From Oscillospiraceae bacterium (GTDB taxonomy: Bacteria > Bacillota > Clostridia > Oscillospirales > SIG627), in the NCBI GenBank assembly GCA_015063985.1, contig SVTC01000010.1:1-64000 (forward strand): a stretch of 64,000 bases of DNA, in the 5' to 3' direction. Position 1 is the first letter of the stretch, and the number at the start of each line of letters is the position of its first letter. Under the pieces are notes generated by a model. The model was not told where the DNA came from. It ran no database searches and worked only from the letters and a program-made list of their open reading frames with translations. This document shows positions 47,446 to 57,532 of the stretch, in pieces. The position numbers were made by a program, and so were the translations under genes.

Positions 47446-48114
47446 CTAAACGCTCATATCGATGCCCACGGCTTCCATTGCGTTAATGATGGCTTTGGGA
47501 TCGTCGAAAAGCTCTGCGGTCAGCAGACTGCATATAGAGCTGTTGGGAGTTATCAGCCATTTGCCGTCGGTCTTTATAAACTCGAGGCTGACTATAAGCT
47601 CCGCCTTTGATTGGGAGTCTGTGTGGATAGCGGAAAGGATGTGCTCGTCGATAAATTTTTTCATATCGGGAGGCTCCTTGCCGTTAAGCTCAGAGGTCAC
47701 GAAGGCATTCTTCAAGGCTCCGAAGGCCTCGGCAATGATAGTGGAGCCGTCCTTTATGCTGACGTACATATTTACGGTCGCCTTATCGGAGCCGATGCTT
47801 GAGGTGGTGAATTTATATTCCGCATCTCTTACGGCGTATTGCATATACAGAGGTACGTTTTCGGTGTATATTCCCACCATCGAGTAAAGGTAGAAGCCCT
47901 CATCGTCCAAGCCGAGAAAATAACCGCTTTCCTCCTTGGAAAGATCCATCATTGCTTCAACGGTGTCGATATCGTATTTTTTTACGGCGGCTATAAATTC
48001 ATCCGCCATTTTTTCAAACTCGTTTTGAAATTCCTTTGTTTTGGTGCCTTGCTCGGTGACGGTGCAGGAGCACAGCATCAAAAGGCACAGAGTAAGGATA
48101 ATGATCTTTTTCAT
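47446..48114 (-). CDS. Lipoprotein of unknown function, coupled to the Rnf-like genes
   Basis: A 222-residue lipoprotein: signal peptide [14 protein letters not shown] with lipobox LCSC (Cys17), then an alpha/beta domain ([20 protein letters not shown], ...) resembling small cystatin/NTF2-like extracytoplasmic domains, though I do not recognise the family. ATG at 48114 overlaps the stop of the RnfD-RnfB fusion (ATGA), so the two are translationally coupled and the lipoprotein probably belongs to the complex or to its extracytoplasmic side. Confidence 0.7.
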   Translation of the reverse strand: MKKIIILTLCLLMLCSCTVTEQGTKTKEFQNEFEKMADEFIAAVKKYDIDTVEAMMDLSKEESGYFLGLDDEGFYLYSMVGIYTENVPLYMQYAVRDAEYKFTTSSIGSDKATVNMYVSIKDGSTIIAEAFGALKNAFVTSELNGKEPPDMKKFIDEHILSAIHTDSQSKAELIVSLEFIKTDGKWLITPNSSICSLLTAELFDDPKAIINAMEAVGIDMSV

Positions 48115-49670
48115 TTTAACTCCCAGATACAGTTTCTCGGACATTCATTTACGCAGCTTCCGCAGTGACAGCAGAGGCTCTGATCTATGCGGGCGATGTT
48201 TGAATCCACCTTTATTGCCTCGGTGGGGCAGACTTTCTCGCATCTGCGGCAGCCGATACATCCGGCACTGCAGTTTTTTCTTGTGGAAACGGGATCATCG
48301 GGGGACATACATCCCACAACGTACACGCTTTCTTCTCCGATGAGGCTTATAAGTCTCTTGGGGCAGGCGTCGACGCAGTCTCCGCAGCCGTCGCAGCTTT
48401 TTGCATCTATGGCGGCAATTCCCGATACTATGCGGATGGCGCCCTTCTTGCAGGCGCTGACACAGTCGCCCAAGCCCTCGCAGGCATTGAAGCAGCTTTT
48501 GCTTCCGCCGCCGACAAGTGCCACGCTGGCGCAGTTTTTGGCGCCGTCATAGCTATGCCTTGCCTGACAGTGGGGATCGCTTCCCAGGCACAGCAACACT
48601 GCCTTCATTTTCTTTTCATTGGCTGCGGGGGAGCGTTTTTGTCGGTTTACCAGCATAAGAAAGTCGGTGACGTAGTCCTTATGCCTTTTTGCGGTCTTTT
48701 TGCCCTTTGCTCGCTTTATTCCCGTTCCGAAGGGCACAGGCAGGGTCAGAGCCTCAATAACGGGGCTCAGAAGGTTGCAGATGCAGATGGCAAGGTACAT
48801 TCCCGCAATGCCGCCGGTAAGTCTCACGCAGGCAAAGCACATAAGTCCCGCAAGAGAGCCGAATACTATTCTGCCTTTTTTTGTGGCGGGGGTGGTCACG
48901 GGATCGGTTACCATAAACGCTGCGGCAAACATTACTCCCGAGCTTAAAAGGTAGCCGAGGGTATATTCAAGGGAGTTGGCAACGGGAACGGAAAAAAAGC
49001 AGGGCAGAGCATTGAAAACAAGAAAGCTGATGCTGAGGCGTGCATCCGCGGTATGTCTTATGCAAAGATACAAAAGACAAAGAGCGGTAAGAATGGCGGG
49101 TGAAAAGAAGAGTATTCCTTGTTGAGAGCCTAAAAGCAGGTCTTCAAGCTTTTGCGGCGGTATCGAGCCTTGGCTGAAAATGCTCATGGGAAGCTCGCTT
49201 CCGGGCAAAAGGTCAAAGCTTGGGGTAAGGGGATCGGGCTTATCGCTTACAAGAGTCATTGAAATGGGAAAGATAAGATTTACCGCAAGCAATGCCGCGG
49301 CGGCGGGGTTTAAAAGATTTTTCCCCAAGCCTCCGAAAAGCGCTTTGAATATCACTATTGCCAAAAATGATGCCACCGGGCACATCCACAGCGGGACGGA
49401 GTTTGGCATACAGCCTGCCAGGATAAGCGCGGTAACGGCAAAGGAAAGGTCCTTTACCGTTAAGCCCGCCTTGAAAAACAGACCGCAGACAAGCTCGAAT
49501 ATAAAGCAGAAAACGAGGCACAGAAGGCAGACTGTGAGGGCGCGCGGGCCGTTGGTGAATACGCTCCACGCAGTAAGGGCAAGGAGCATAAATATAACGT
49601 CTGCCATTATGCTTTTGGTGCTGTCGGCGTGGCGAAGATAGGGGGCGGAATCCATATGAAGCTTATTCAT
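48111..49670 (-). CDS. Fused RnfD-RnfB-like electron transport protein
   Basis: A 519-residue fusion. Residues about 1-310 are RnfD/NqrB-like: about nine hydrophobic segments, [20 protein letters not shown] near residue 105 and [16 protein letters not shown] near 250. I see no SGAT-type motif for covalent FMN in the expected loop. Residues about 340-519 are RnfB-like: cysteine cluster region ([20 protein letters not shown]), then three 4Fe-4S sets ([36 protein letters not shown]), without the usual RnfB membrane anchor, which the fusion supplies. Eight-base overlap with rnfC. In complete Rnf operons D and B are separate and flank G, E and A, none of which is present here. Confidence 0.85.
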   Translation of the reverse strand: MNKLHMDSAPYLRHADSTKSIMADVIFMLLALTAWSVFTNGPRALTVCLLCLVFCFIFELVCGLFFKAGLTVKDLSFAVTALILAGCMPNSVPLWMCPVASFLAIVIFKALFGGLGKNLLNPAAAALLAVNLIFPISMTLVSDKPDPLTPSFDLLPGSELPMSIFSQGSIPPQKLEDLLLGSQQGILFFSPAILTALCLLYLCIRHTADARLSISFLVFNALPCFFSVPVANSLEYTLGYLLSSGVMFAAAFMVTDPVTTPATKKGRIVFGSLAGLMCFACVRLTGGIAGMYLAICICNLLSPVIEALTLPVPFGTGIKRAKGKKTAKRHKDYVTDFLMLVNRQKRSPAANEKKMKAVLLCLGSDPHCQARHSYDGAKNCASVALVGGGSKSCFNACEGLGDCVSACKKGAIRIVSGIAAIDAKSCDGCGDCVDACPKRLISLIGEESVYVVGCMSPDDPVSTRKNCSAGCIGCRRCEKVCPTEAIKVDSNIARIDQSLCCHCGSCVNECPRNCIWELK

Positions 49671-50955
49671 CGGTCAGCCTCCTTTTCTTGGCTATTTTTA
49701 TAAGGTAGTTCAAGGGCACGTTGGCAGGGCAAACGTAGGTGCAAAGCCCGCATTCGGAGCAGAGGGATACGTCGTTGAGGTTTTTATAAAAGTCTTTGAA
49801 TCTGGCTTTGGCTGCTCTTTCGAAGTAGAAGGGGACCAGCTTCATAGGGCATACCTTTATGCATCTTCCGCAGTGGATGCAGTTCCCTCCTGCTTTTTTG
49901 TTTCTCTCCTTGAAGGCTATCACGGCGGAGGTGTATTTTGCCACCACCGCACTGTCGTTGGAGACACTGTAGCCCAGCATGGGACCTCCGCAGACCAGCA
50001 TATAGGGCTTTTGCTTCAAGCCTCCGCAGTTTTTAATAAGATCTCTCAATGAGGTGCCTAAGGGCACTCTTTTGTTCTGAGGCTCGCCCATACAGTCTCC
50101 CGCGGCGGTCACTATTCTTTCTATTACCGGGACTCCGGTTTTCATTGTCTTATCCGCCATAGAGCAGGTGGCGATGTTGAAAACACCGCAGCCCGCGGCG
50201 GCGGGAATGCTGTCGGCTGAGATCTCCTTGCCCAGCACCTCTTTGATTATCTGTCTTTCGTCGCCGATGGGATATCTGTCGCTTACCGTCTTCAGGCTCA
50301 GCTCGCCCGCGGAGAGGGCGCAAAGCTTTCTGCCGATGATCTCGTGGCGCTTTTCTATTACAAGAAAGGCGTTTTGCGGCTTCAGGATCTTTTTCAGCAT
50401 CAGCGCTCCGTCGATGCAGTGGCGGGGATTTTCGCTTATCTCTCTGAAGGTGGAGGAGCACATGGGCTCGCATTCCGTGGCATTGATGATAAGAGTGTCG
50501 GTTATGCTTCTCAAGCTCTTGAGCTTGGCGTAAAGAGGATATCCGCCTCCGCCCATTCCCACAACACCCTTATCCTTGAGAAATGCGACAATAGCGTCAA
50601 AGTCCTCGGGATCGCCGCCGTAGGGAATATTGGTTTGGCAGGGCGCGGAGGAGAAATCGTTTTCGATAAGGACGAAAATATCGTTTTTGCCTCGGCTGTT
50701 TATTCTTACCTCCAGGGAGCGGACCTTTCCCGATATGGGGGAATGAACGGGCACGGAAAGTCCGTTCTGAGCCGCCTCGCCGATAAGCTGACCCTTTTTG
50801 ACCTCGTCGGAGGGCTTGACGACCGCGGTTGCGGCTATGCCCACGTGCTGACTCATTGGAAGGCTTATGAGCTCGGGGGGAGCTATGGGCTTTGATCTGA
50901 GCTTATCGGTCTTGTCGAAAAGCTCCATATCTACGTAATAGTTTGATCCTGCCAT
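49663..50955 (-). CDS. rnfC: RnfC-like electron transport complex subunit
   Basis: A 430-residue NADH/flavin-binding subunit: [20 protein letters not shown] near residue 54 (lipoyl-like), [16 protein letters not shown] near 130 (FMN/NADH loop; typical GMGGA-G/T-FP), the SLBB region [15 protein letters not shown], and two ferredoxin sets [12 protein letters not shown] and [12 protein letters not shown]. Length normal. ATG directly abuts the stop of the GH95 gene. It would deliver electrons from NADH or accept them from ferredoxin with the fused membrane subunit. Confidence 0.9.
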   Translation of the reverse strand: MAGSNYYVDMELFDKTDKLRSKPIAPPELISLPMSQHVGIAATAVVKPSDEVKKGQLIGEAAQNGLSVPVHSPISGKVRSLEVRINSRGKNDIFVLIENDFSSAPCQTNIPYGGDPEDFDAIVAFLKDKGVVGMGGGGYPLYAKLKSLRSITDTLIINATECEPMCSSTFREISENPRHCIDGALMLKKILKPQNAFLVIEKRHEIIGRKLCALSAGELSLKTVSDRYPIGDERQIIKEVLGKEISADSIPAAAGCGVFNIATCSMADKTMKTGVPVIERIVTAAGDCMGEPQNKRVPLGTSLRDLIKNCGGLKQKPYMLVCGGPMLGYSVSNDSAVVAKYTSAVIAFKERNKKAGGNCIHCGRCIKVCPMKLVPFYFERAAKARFKDFYKNLNDVSLCSECGLCTYVCPANVPLNYLIKIAKKRRLTDE

Positions 50956-53250
50956 TTATACTTCCTCTTTGTAAGTGAAGGTTTCGTTCTTTTTAAGATC
51001 CACCTTGAGGCTTTTGCCCTCAAAGCAGAGCTTTACCTTGCGATCTCGGGGTGAAACAAGGCTGAAGGATGAGAGCTTTCCGTCAGAAAAGCTTATGTCG
51101 GTCTTTATTCCGCCCTTGGCAAGAAGACCTCTTATTCTTCCCTTGCCCAGCTTTTCGGGCAGTGCGGGAAGTATACTTATGCAGTCCCCGTCGGATTGCA
51201 GAAACATTGAGGCGATACCGCTCGTTGCGCCGAGGTTTCCGTCTATCTGGAAGGGAGGATGGGCGCAGAGCAGATTGGGATAGCTTCCGCCGCTGAACAT
51301 ATTCAACGGCGACGAGGGGCTCACGGGGGAAAGCTGACGCTTCAGGATCTCAAAGGCCTTTTCACCATTGCCGAGGTAAGCGTAAAAATTCACCTTCCAG
51401 GCAAGGCTCCAGCCGGTGCCGTCGTCGCCTCTGACCTCAAGGGTCCTTTTGCAGGCATTAAGGGTTTTTTCATCGTTGCCGAAAAGCTCGCCGGGATAAA
51501 GTCCCCAAAGATGGGACACGTGTCGATGGTGTGGGACCGGCTGAGTGTAGTCACTGTCCCATTCGATAAGAGTGCCGTCGGCGGCTATATCGGAGAGCTT
51601 GATAAGGGGAAGAAGGTCGGAAAGCTCTTTTTCCAATTCTCTGTCCACGTTCAGCTCCTTTTGACAAGCTACACAGATGCCAAAGAGCTTTTTTATGATC
51701 TGCTGGGTCATTGCGCTCCATTTTGAAACGGAGTTGTTTTGACCGTCGGGAAGAGTGAAGGAGTTTTCGGGGCTCGTCGAGGGGCTGAACACCAATTTTC
51801 CGTCGACGTCATCGGTTAAAAGATGCTTGTAAAATCTGGTTGCGCCCAAGATTATGGGATAGAGCTTTTTTAGCTTTTCGGGGCTTGGAGAGTATTGATA
51901 CAGATCGTAAAGCTGGCATACGAGCCAACCGGAGCCCATTGGCCAGAAGGAGAATATGGCACAGCCGTCTTCTCCCGCTCCCACGGGCTCGGTGTGCGCC
52001 CAAAGATCACTGTTGTGGTGGCAGACAAAGCCCGGAGCGCCGTAGAAATCCAGAGCGGTCTTTTCTCCGTGGCGACTTATGCCTTCAACAAGGGTTCCAA
52101 GGCTTTCGGCGCAGGGCAAAAGATCGCAGATGCCCGCGGGCCAATAGTTCATCTCGGTGTTGATATTTACCGTGTAGTTGGCGCACCAGGGCGCGAAGGA
52201 ATCCTTATTGAAAAGCCCTTGAAGGTTAATTGCAGAGCTTTCCTTTCTGGAGGAGCAGATCATCAAATATCTGCCGAAATCAAAGAGCAGCTTTGTGAGA
52301 GCGGGATAGTCGGGGGAGTCGGAAAAAAAGCTTTCGTTGGAGCCGTCCTTGCCGTCAAGTTCAAGGCTGACTCCGGAATAAAGGCTTGAAAAATCCTCAA
52401 GATGCTCCTCAAAAAGCCGATCAAAGCCTTTTTTGGCGGCGTCCTCCACCGCTTTTAAGCAGGGAGCCTCGTGCTCCTTTTCGGGGAGAGTGTCGAAGGC
52501 CTTAAAGCCCGTAAAGCAAGAAACGTAGAGCTCGAGAAAGCTTGCGTCCTCCACAAAAAAGCAATAGCCGTTGTCGATAAGCCTTCCGTCGGTAACGGGT
52601 TTTATCGCCAGGGTGAAGGGAATGCCTCTGTCGGGGGCGTAATAGGAATTCTTTTCGTTGTGGTTCACGTAGTAATGGGGGTGCTGGAGATAGGGGCATC
52701 TTCCGCGAGCGATGAGGATGTTATTTTCAAAGCTGAGACGGGATCTGATCTTGGGGTTGAAATATACTTCAAAATCGTTTTTCTTTTCGAGTACGTAGCG
52801 AATGACGATCGCCTTTGCGGGATAGGAAGCAAAGTAGCTGTGATAAACGCCTTTTGGCGGGGTTCCGCCGTGGATGACGTTTACAAGACCGGAGGAAAGA
52901 TCAAGAGCTCTTGAATAGTTTGCGCGAGCGGAGCCCGGAAGCTTGATCCTCAGATCTCCCAAAGCCAAAAAGCTTTCCGACCAATTGGAGCTATGCTCCT
53001 TTTCCAGAAGCCTTTGAGCCTCGCAGAGTTTGGATTCCTTTGCCAAGTCCCTTGCCTTCAGATAGGCTTCTTTTGCTTTTGGGTTTTCGTGGCTGTGAGG
53101 CTCTCCGGACCAAAGATGAGTGTGGGTGAGACTGAGGGTGTCCTCGTTAAAACCGCCGTATACCATCGCACCCATGAGACCGTTTCCTATGGGGAAGGCT
53201 TCCTCAAAATGTATTGCGGGTTTATTGAAGGTCAATTTTGAGCTATTCAT
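50956..53250 (-). CDS. GH95 family alpha-L-fucosidase/alpha-L-galactosidase-like glycoside hydrolase
   Basis: A 764-residue enzyme: N-terminal beta domain (FPIGNGLMGAMVYGG, THTHLWSGEP), a helical (alpha/alpha)6 catalytic barrel with INLQGLFNK, NYTVNINTEMNYWPAG near residue 372, CHHNSDLWAHTEPVG near 415 and PVPHHRHVSHLWGLYPGELF near 575, and a C-terminal beta domain. The order and the Asn-x-Asn and HRHxSHL motifs are those of GH95. No signal peptide: cytoplasmic. ATG at 53250 with AAGGAG. It is the first gene of the minus-strand operon continuing into rnfC, an unusual pairing of glycosidase and Rnf genes. Confidence 0.9.
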   Translation of the reverse strand: MNSSKLTFNKPAIHFEEAFPIGNGLMGAMVYGGFNEDTLSLTHTHLWSGEPHSHENPKAKEAYLKARDLAKESKLCEAQRLLEKEHSSNWSESFLALGDLRIKLPGSARANYSRALDLSSGLVNVIHGGTPPKGVYHSYFASYPAKAIVIRYVLEKKNDFEVYFNPKIRSRLSFENNILIARGRCPYLQHPHYYVNHNEKNSYYAPDRGIPFTLAIKPVTDGRLIDNGYCFFVEDASFLELYVSCFTGFKAFDTLPEKEHEAPCLKAVEDAAKKGFDRLFEEHLEDFSSLYSGVSLELDGKDGSNESFFSDSPDYPALTKLLFDFGRYLMICSSRKESSAINLQGLFNKDSFAPWCANYTVNINTEMNYWPAGICDLLPCAESLGTLVEGISRHGEKTALDFYGAPGFVCHHNSDLWAHTEPVGAGEDGCAIFSFWPMGSGWLVCQLYDLYQYSPSPEKLKKLYPIILGATRFYKHLLTDDVDGKLVFSPSTSPENSFTLPDGQNNSVSKWSAMTQQIIKKLFGICVACQKELNVDRELEKELSDLLPLIKLSDIAADGTLIEWDSDYTQPVPHHRHVSHLWGLYPGELFGNDEKTLNACKRTLEVRGDDGTGWSLAWKVNFYAYLGNGEKAFEILKRQLSPVSPSSPLNMFSGGSYPNLLCAHPPFQIDGNLGATSGIASMFLQSDGDCISILPALPEKLGKGRIRGLLAKGGIKTDISFSDGKLSSFSLVSPRDRKVKLCFEGKSLKVDLKKNETFTYKEEV

Positions 53251-53300
53251 AAAATACTCCTTTGAGGCTTTAAGGTTTTCGGGAAAAGGACCACAGCATA

Positions 53301-53329
53301 AGTATAACACATCACAGAGGATTTTTGAA
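53301..53329 (-). promoter_or_regulatory. Promoter of the GH95-Rnf operon
   Basis: Minus strand TTCAAA (plus 53324-53329) and TATACT (plus 53301-53306), spacer 17. Confidence 0.55.
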
Positions 53330-53389
53330 GCGTTTTTTTAAGATTATTTAAATTTATAAGAAAAAAGAAAAATATTTATGCGATAGGTA

Positions 53390-53418
53390 TTTACAAAAAA
53401 GAAAAATAAATGTAAAAT
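53390..53418 (+). promoter_or_regulatory. Promoter of the pyrH-polC operon
   Basis: TTTACA (53390-53395) and TAAAAT (53413-53418), spacer 17; a second TATAAT box is at 53427-53432. Confidence 0.6.
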
Positions 53419-53456
53419 AGTATATGTATAATGTTAGTTAAGAAAGGTATGGATTT

Positions 53457-54185
53457 ATGGGAGCTAAATACAAAAGAGTTCTTATCAAACTCAGTGGAGA
53501 AGCGTTGGTACAGGGCGTCAGCGTCCAGGAAGGCGAAAAGAAGCCGATAATCAATTATGACTTTTTGAGTACCGTTTGCGAAAAGATCAAAAAGTGTGTG
53601 GATCTGGGCGTGGAGGTTGCCATAGTCGTCGGTGCCGGAAACATTTGGCGCGGCAAGGAGGGCAAGAATTTCCAGAGAGTCCGTGCGGATCATATGGGAA
53701 TGCTGGCGACGGTCATAAACTGCCTTGCCATTCAGGACGTGCTTGAAAGCGTAGACGTTCCCACAAGAGTAATGACCGCCATCGAGATGAAGCAGTTTGC
53801 CGAGCCTTATATCAGAAATAAGGCGGTAAGCCATCTTACAAAGAAGCGTGTTGTGATCTTCGGATGCGGACTGGGCACTCCCTACGTTTCCACCGATACC
53901 GCCGCGGTAATGCGAGCAAAGGAGATAGATGCCGATATAGTTCTCCTTGCAAAGAACGTTGATGCGGTCTACACCGCAGACCCCAAGAAGGATCCCGCCG
54001 CAGTCAAGCTCAGCGACATCGATTATATGGACGTGCTCAGTAAGAACCTGCAGGTAATGGATTCCACTGCCACCAGCTTTTCCATGGAAAACAAGCTTCC
54101 CATTCTGGTCTTCGGTCTGGACGACCCCGAGAATATTTGCAGAGCCGTCTCCGGCGAGAAGATCGGAACTATAGTTCACGCTTAA
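53457..54185 (+). CDS. pyrH: UMP kinase
   Basis: A 242-residue amino-acid-kinase-fold enzyme phosphorylating [14 protein letters not shown] at the start, [19 protein letters not shown] near residue 56 (UMP/ATP loop), [19 protein letters not shown] near 78 and [15 protein letters not shown] near 165. Full length. It opens the conserved Firmicutes run pyrH-frr-uppS-cdsA-dxr-rseP-ispG-polC. Confidence 0.97.
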   Translation: MGAKYKRVLIKLSGEALVQGVSVQEGEKKPIINYDFLSTVCEKIKKCVDLGVEVAIVVGAGNIWRGKEGKNFQRVRADHMGMLATVINCLAIQDVLESVDVPTRVMTAIEMKQFAEPYIRNKAVSHLTKKRVVIFGCGLGTPYVSTDTAAVMRAKEIDADIVLLAKNVDAVYTADPKKDPAAVKLSDIDYMDVLSKNLQVMDSTATSFSMENKLPILVFGLDDPENICRAVSGEKIGTIVHA

Positions 54186-54227
54186 GATAACAAAATCAAC
54201 AAAAAAACCGAAAGGATTTAAATTACA

Positions 54228-54782
54228 ATGAAAGCAGATCTGAAAGTATACGAAGAGAAAATGAAAAAGACCGTTGCAAATCTTGAAAGCGAGTACTCCG
54301 CGGTCCGCGCGGGCAGAGCAAATGCTCAGGTGCTTGACAAGATCAACGTTGATTATTACGGCTCAGCCACTCCCATTCCTCAGCTGGCAAGCGTTTCCAG
54401 CCCCGAGGCAAGAAGCCTGGTCATCCAGCCCTGGGACCAGAAGGCTCTCAAGGATATTGAAAAGGCTATTCTCGCTTCCGATCTGGGTATCAACCCCCAG
54501 AACGACGGCAGATGCATCCGCCTTACCTTCCCCCAGCTTACCGAGGACAGAAGAAAAGAGCTTACAAAGCAGGTCTCCAAGATGGGTGAGGATGCCAAGG
54601 TCGCAATCAGAAACGTAAGAAGAGACGGCAACGACGCCATCAAGGCTGCAAAGAAGAAGGGTGAAATGACAGAGGACGAGCAGAAGAGCTCCGAGGAGGA
54701 TCTTCAGAAGCTCACCGACCGCTACGTCAAGATCATTGACGAGGCCGTCAGCGCAAAGAACAAGGAAGTAATGGCTATCTGA
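54228..54782 (+). CDS. frr: Ribosome recycling factor
   Basis: A 184-residue two-domain factor: a long helical bundle with VRAGRANAQVLDKINVDYYG near residue 25 and RVGR-type core, domain II with TPIPQLASVSSPEARSLVIQ, and a C-terminal helix (LQKLTDRYVKIIDEAVSAK). With EF-G it splits post-termination ribosomes. AAAGGATTTA site upstream. C-ending codon bias suggests high expression. Stop overlaps the uppS start by one base. Confidence 0.97.
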   Translation: MKADLKVYEEKMKKTVANLESEYSAVRAGRANAQVLDKINVDYYGSATPIPQLASVSSPEARSLVIQPWDQKALKDIEKAILASDLGINPQNDGRCIRLTFPQLTEDRRKELTKQVSKMGEDAKVAIRNVRRDGNDAIKAAKKKGEMTEDEQKSSEEDLQKLTDRYVKIIDEAVSAKNKEVMAI

Positions 54783-55498
54783 TGGGACTTTTCAAAAAAA
54801 AGTCGAAAAAAATACCCCTTGAGGAGCTTGTGCTTCCCCGTCATATCGGCATCGTTATGGACGGAAACGGAAGATGGGCAAAAAAAAGGGGACTGCCGAG
54901 AATGGCAGGACACAGCTTCGGCGCGGAAAAATTCAAAAAGATCAACGAATACTGTCTTGACAGAAACATTGAGGTCGTCACCTTCTACGCCTTTTCCACG
55001 GAGAATTGGAAGAGGAGCAAGGAGGAGGTCTCCAATATAATGGATCTTTTTGTGGATTATCTGCACCAATGGCTGGATATGGACGATTCAAAGAATATGA
55101 AGGTGAGATTCTTGGGGGACAGATCGGTTCTTTCCCCCAAGGCTCAGGAGCTTATGGCAGAGGTGGAAAAAAAGAGCCAAAGGTTCAAGAATCAGCTCAA
55201 CATCGCCATAAACTACGGAGCCAGAAGCGAGATCTTGCGGGCCTTCGAGCTTTTAAAGGGCAAGGAAAGCATAACCGAGCAGGATATATCGGATTCTCTC
55301 TACACCTACGGTCAGCCCGACGTGGATCTTATCATCCGCACGGGGGGAGAAAAGAGGCTTTCCAATTTCCTTTTGTGGCAGGCCGCCTACGCGGAGATAT
55401 ATTTTACCGACGTTCTTTGGCCCGACATCAGCTTTGATGACATAGACGATGCACTGAGATTTTATTCCTCCCGTCAGAGACGCTTCGGAGGAGTTTGA
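54782..55498 (+). CDS. uppS: Isoprenyl (undecaprenyl diphosphate) synthase
   Basis: A 238-residue cis-prenyltransferase: HIGIVMDGNGRWAKKRGLPR near residue 20 (catalytic Asp and IPP loop), FYAFSTENWKRSKEEV near 72, NIAINYGARSEI near 138, IIRTGGEKRLSNFLLWQAAY near 185 (RxG-x-RLSNFL). Makes the lipid carrier for wall polymers. Translationally coupled to frr. Confidence 0.96.
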   Translation: MGLFKKKSKKIPLEELVLPRHIGIVMDGNGRWAKKRGLPRMAGHSFGAEKFKKINEYCLDRNIEVVTFYAFSTENWKRSKEEVSNIMDLFVDYLHQWLDMDDSKNMKVRFLGDRSVLSPKAQELMAEVEKKSQRFKNQLNIAINYGARSEILRAFELLKGKESITEQDISDSLYTYGQPDVDLIIRTGGEKRLSNFLLWQAAYAEIYFTDVLWPDISFDDIDDALRFYSSRQRRFGGV

Positions 55499-55523
55499 TT
55501 AAAAACTGTAAGAGGAAAATAAA

Positions 55524-56330
55524 TTGAAGCAAAGACTGATAACGGCAGCAGTTGGAATATGCATTGCCGTACCGTTTTTCATTTTTTCACATACCTATGC
55601 GTGGGAGATCTTTGTTGCCATAATCAGCTTTCTGGGAGTATTTGAGCTTCTCAGAGCCTTAAAGCTGATGCCTAAATGGGAGATCTCCGCGGTAAGCTTA
55701 TTGTTTGCTGCCATATGCCCTCTGTTTTGTATGGGCAATACCGCGCTTATATACGATATGACCGTGCTTTACGTTTGCGTTGCACTGTTTTTGGGATTTA
55801 TCGCAATAAGGAGGATCCTTCCCGAAAAGCTTTGCTATGCGGGCTTTTTCACCGTCTACGTGATCTGCGCCTTTACCTCCCTTGTGGTGTTGAGAAGGCT
55901 TCCGAGCGGTGAGTGTCTGATCTGGCTGGTCTTCGTGGGAGCGTGGTCTACGGATTCCTTTGCTTACTTTGTGGGAAGATTTTTTGGCAGGACCAAGCTT
56001 TGTCCCAGACTCAGCCCCAAAAAGACCGTTGAGGGAGCTTTGGGCGGACTTGTAGGCTGTATTGTGTTTTGCGTGATATACGGCGCAATAGTTGACGGAG
56101 TCACCGACTACAAGCTCAACTACTTTACTATGATAGTCACAGGTGCCATACTCGGTCTTGTAAGTCAGTTTGGCGATCTGTTGATGAGTGCCCTTAAGCG
56201 CAACGTGGGAATTAAGGACTATTCCAACATTCTTCCCGGTCACGGCGGAATACTTGACCGCTTCGACAGTGTAATGGCGGTAAGCCTTTTCGTGCTGTTC
56301 GTCGTGGAAAGAGCGCCTATTTTTGTCTGA
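55524..56330 (+). CDS. cdsA: Phosphatidate cytidylyltransferase
   Basis: A 268-residue integral membrane enzyme making CDP-diacylglycerol, with seven to eight hydrophobic segments and the family signature at the C terminus: STDSFAYFVGRFFGRTKL near residue 144, SPKKTVEGALGGL near 166 and LVSQFGDLLMSALKRNVGIK...SNILPGHGGILDRFDS near 215-245. The start is TTG at 55524 with AAGAGGAAAA upstream; no ATG is available at the right place. Confidence 0.96.
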   Translation: MKQRLITAAVGICIAVPFFIFSHTYAWEIFVAIISFLGVFELLRALKLMPKWEISAVSLLFAAICPLFCMGNTALIYDMTVLYVCVALFLGFIAIRRILPEKLCYAGFFTVYVICAFTSLVVLRRLPSGECLIWLVFVGAWSTDSFAYFVGRFFGRTKLCPRLSPKKTVEGALGGLVGCIVFCVIYGAIVDGVTDYKLNYFTMIVTGAILGLVSQFGDLLMSALKRNVGIKDYSNILPGHGGILDRFDSVMAVSLFVLFVVERAPIFV

Positions 56331-56343
56331 GGTATAATAATTG

Positions 56344-57513
56344 ATGCAGGATAGAAAAATATGTATTCTCGGCTCCACCGGCTCTGTGGGAACCCAGGCT
56401 ATTCAGGTTATAAGGCGATTTGGCTTTAAGCTTGACGCCATAGCTGCGGGCTCGGATATAAGGACTCTTGAGGAGCAGATAAGAGAATTTTCTCCCGCCC
56501 TTTGTGGGGTGTGCGATGAAAAAGCCGCCGCCGAGCTTAAGCTGAGGGTGGCTGATACCTCCACGAGAGTTATCGGCGGGGCGGATGCAGCCGAGACTGT
56601 TGCCTTTGAGAGCAGTGCCGATACGGTGGTAAATTCAATTATGGGTTCAAAGGGAATATTGCCTACCGTTGCCGCCATAAATTCAAAGAAGGACATTGCC
56701 ATGGCAAACAAGGAGCCCATTGTTGCCGCAGGCGAGGTGATATTGGCTCTTGCAAGGGAGAAGGGTGTAAGGATCCTTCCCGTTGACAGCGAGCACAGTG
56801 CCATTTTCCAGTGTCTTTCGGGTGCCTTTAATTCTCACGGTTACATAAAGCGACTTATCCTTACTGCCAGCGGCGGTCCCTTTTACGGCAAGACCCGTGA
56901 TGAGCTTACCAATATTACTCCCGCACAGGCGACGGATCATCCCGTGTGGAAGATGGGTAAGAAGATCAGCGTGGATTCTGCCACCTTGATGAACAAGGGG
57001 CTGGAGCTTATCGAAGCGGTAAGGCTTTTTGATGTGGAAGCCCAAAACGTAGACGTCACCGTTCACAGACAGAGCATAGTTCACTCTATGGTGGAATTCG
57101 TGGACGGCGCGGTGATGGCGCAGATGGGAAAGCCCGATATGCGTCATTGCATACAGTTTGCCCTTTGCTATCCCCAAAGATGCGAGGGGCTTTGTGAGAG
57201 CCTTGATTTTACAAAGCTTTTTGAATTGAGCTTTGCTCCCGTCGACGAAGAAACCTTTACTCTGATAGGTCTTGCAAGGGAGGCGGCGGCAAGGGGAGGA
57301 GTGTATCCCGCGGTTATGAATGCCGCAAACGAAGCGGCGGTGGATCTGTTTTTAAGAGAAAAAATAGCCTTTCTTGATATTTTCAGCCTTGTTAAGACCG
57401 CTCTTTTCGCCAAGGAATACCATAATTTGAAAAAGGTTGAGGAAATTCTTGAGCTTGATGCCAAGGTAAAGGAATACGTATATACTTTGGCGGGTACAAA
57501 TAATAACATATAA
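56344..57513 (+). CDS. dxr: 1-deoxy-D-xylulose-5-phosphate reductoisomerase
   Basis: A 389-residue MEP-pathway enzyme: CILGSTGSVGTQAIQVI (NADPH loop), MANKEPIVAAGEVI near residue 120, LPVDSEHSAIFQCL near 147 (metal ligands), LTASGGPFYG, HPVWKMGKKISVDSATLMNK near 204 and the NAANEAAVDLFL C-terminal helix. The usual NKES appears as NKEP. ATG at 56344 with GAGGT upstream (TTG at 56341 is the alternative). Confidence 0.97.
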   Translation: MQDRKICILGSTGSVGTQAIQVIRRFGFKLDAIAAGSDIRTLEEQIREFSPALCGVCDEKAAAELKLRVADTSTRVIGGADAAETVAFESSADTVVNSIMGSKGILPTVAAINSKKDIAMANKEPIVAAGEVILALAREKGVRILPVDSEHSAIFQCLSGAFNSHGYIKRLILTASGGPFYGKTRDELTNITPAQATDHPVWKMGKKISVDSATLMNKGLELIEAVRLFDVEAQNVDVTVHRQSIVHSMVEFVDGAVMAQMGKPDMRHCIQFALCYPQRCEGLCESLDFTKLFELSFAPVDEETFTLIGLAREAAARGGVYPAVMNAANEAAVDLFLREKIAFLDIFSLVKTALFAKEYHNLKKVEEILELDAKVKEYVYTLAGTNNNI

Positions 57514-57532
57514 CTGACAGGGGGAGATAGAA

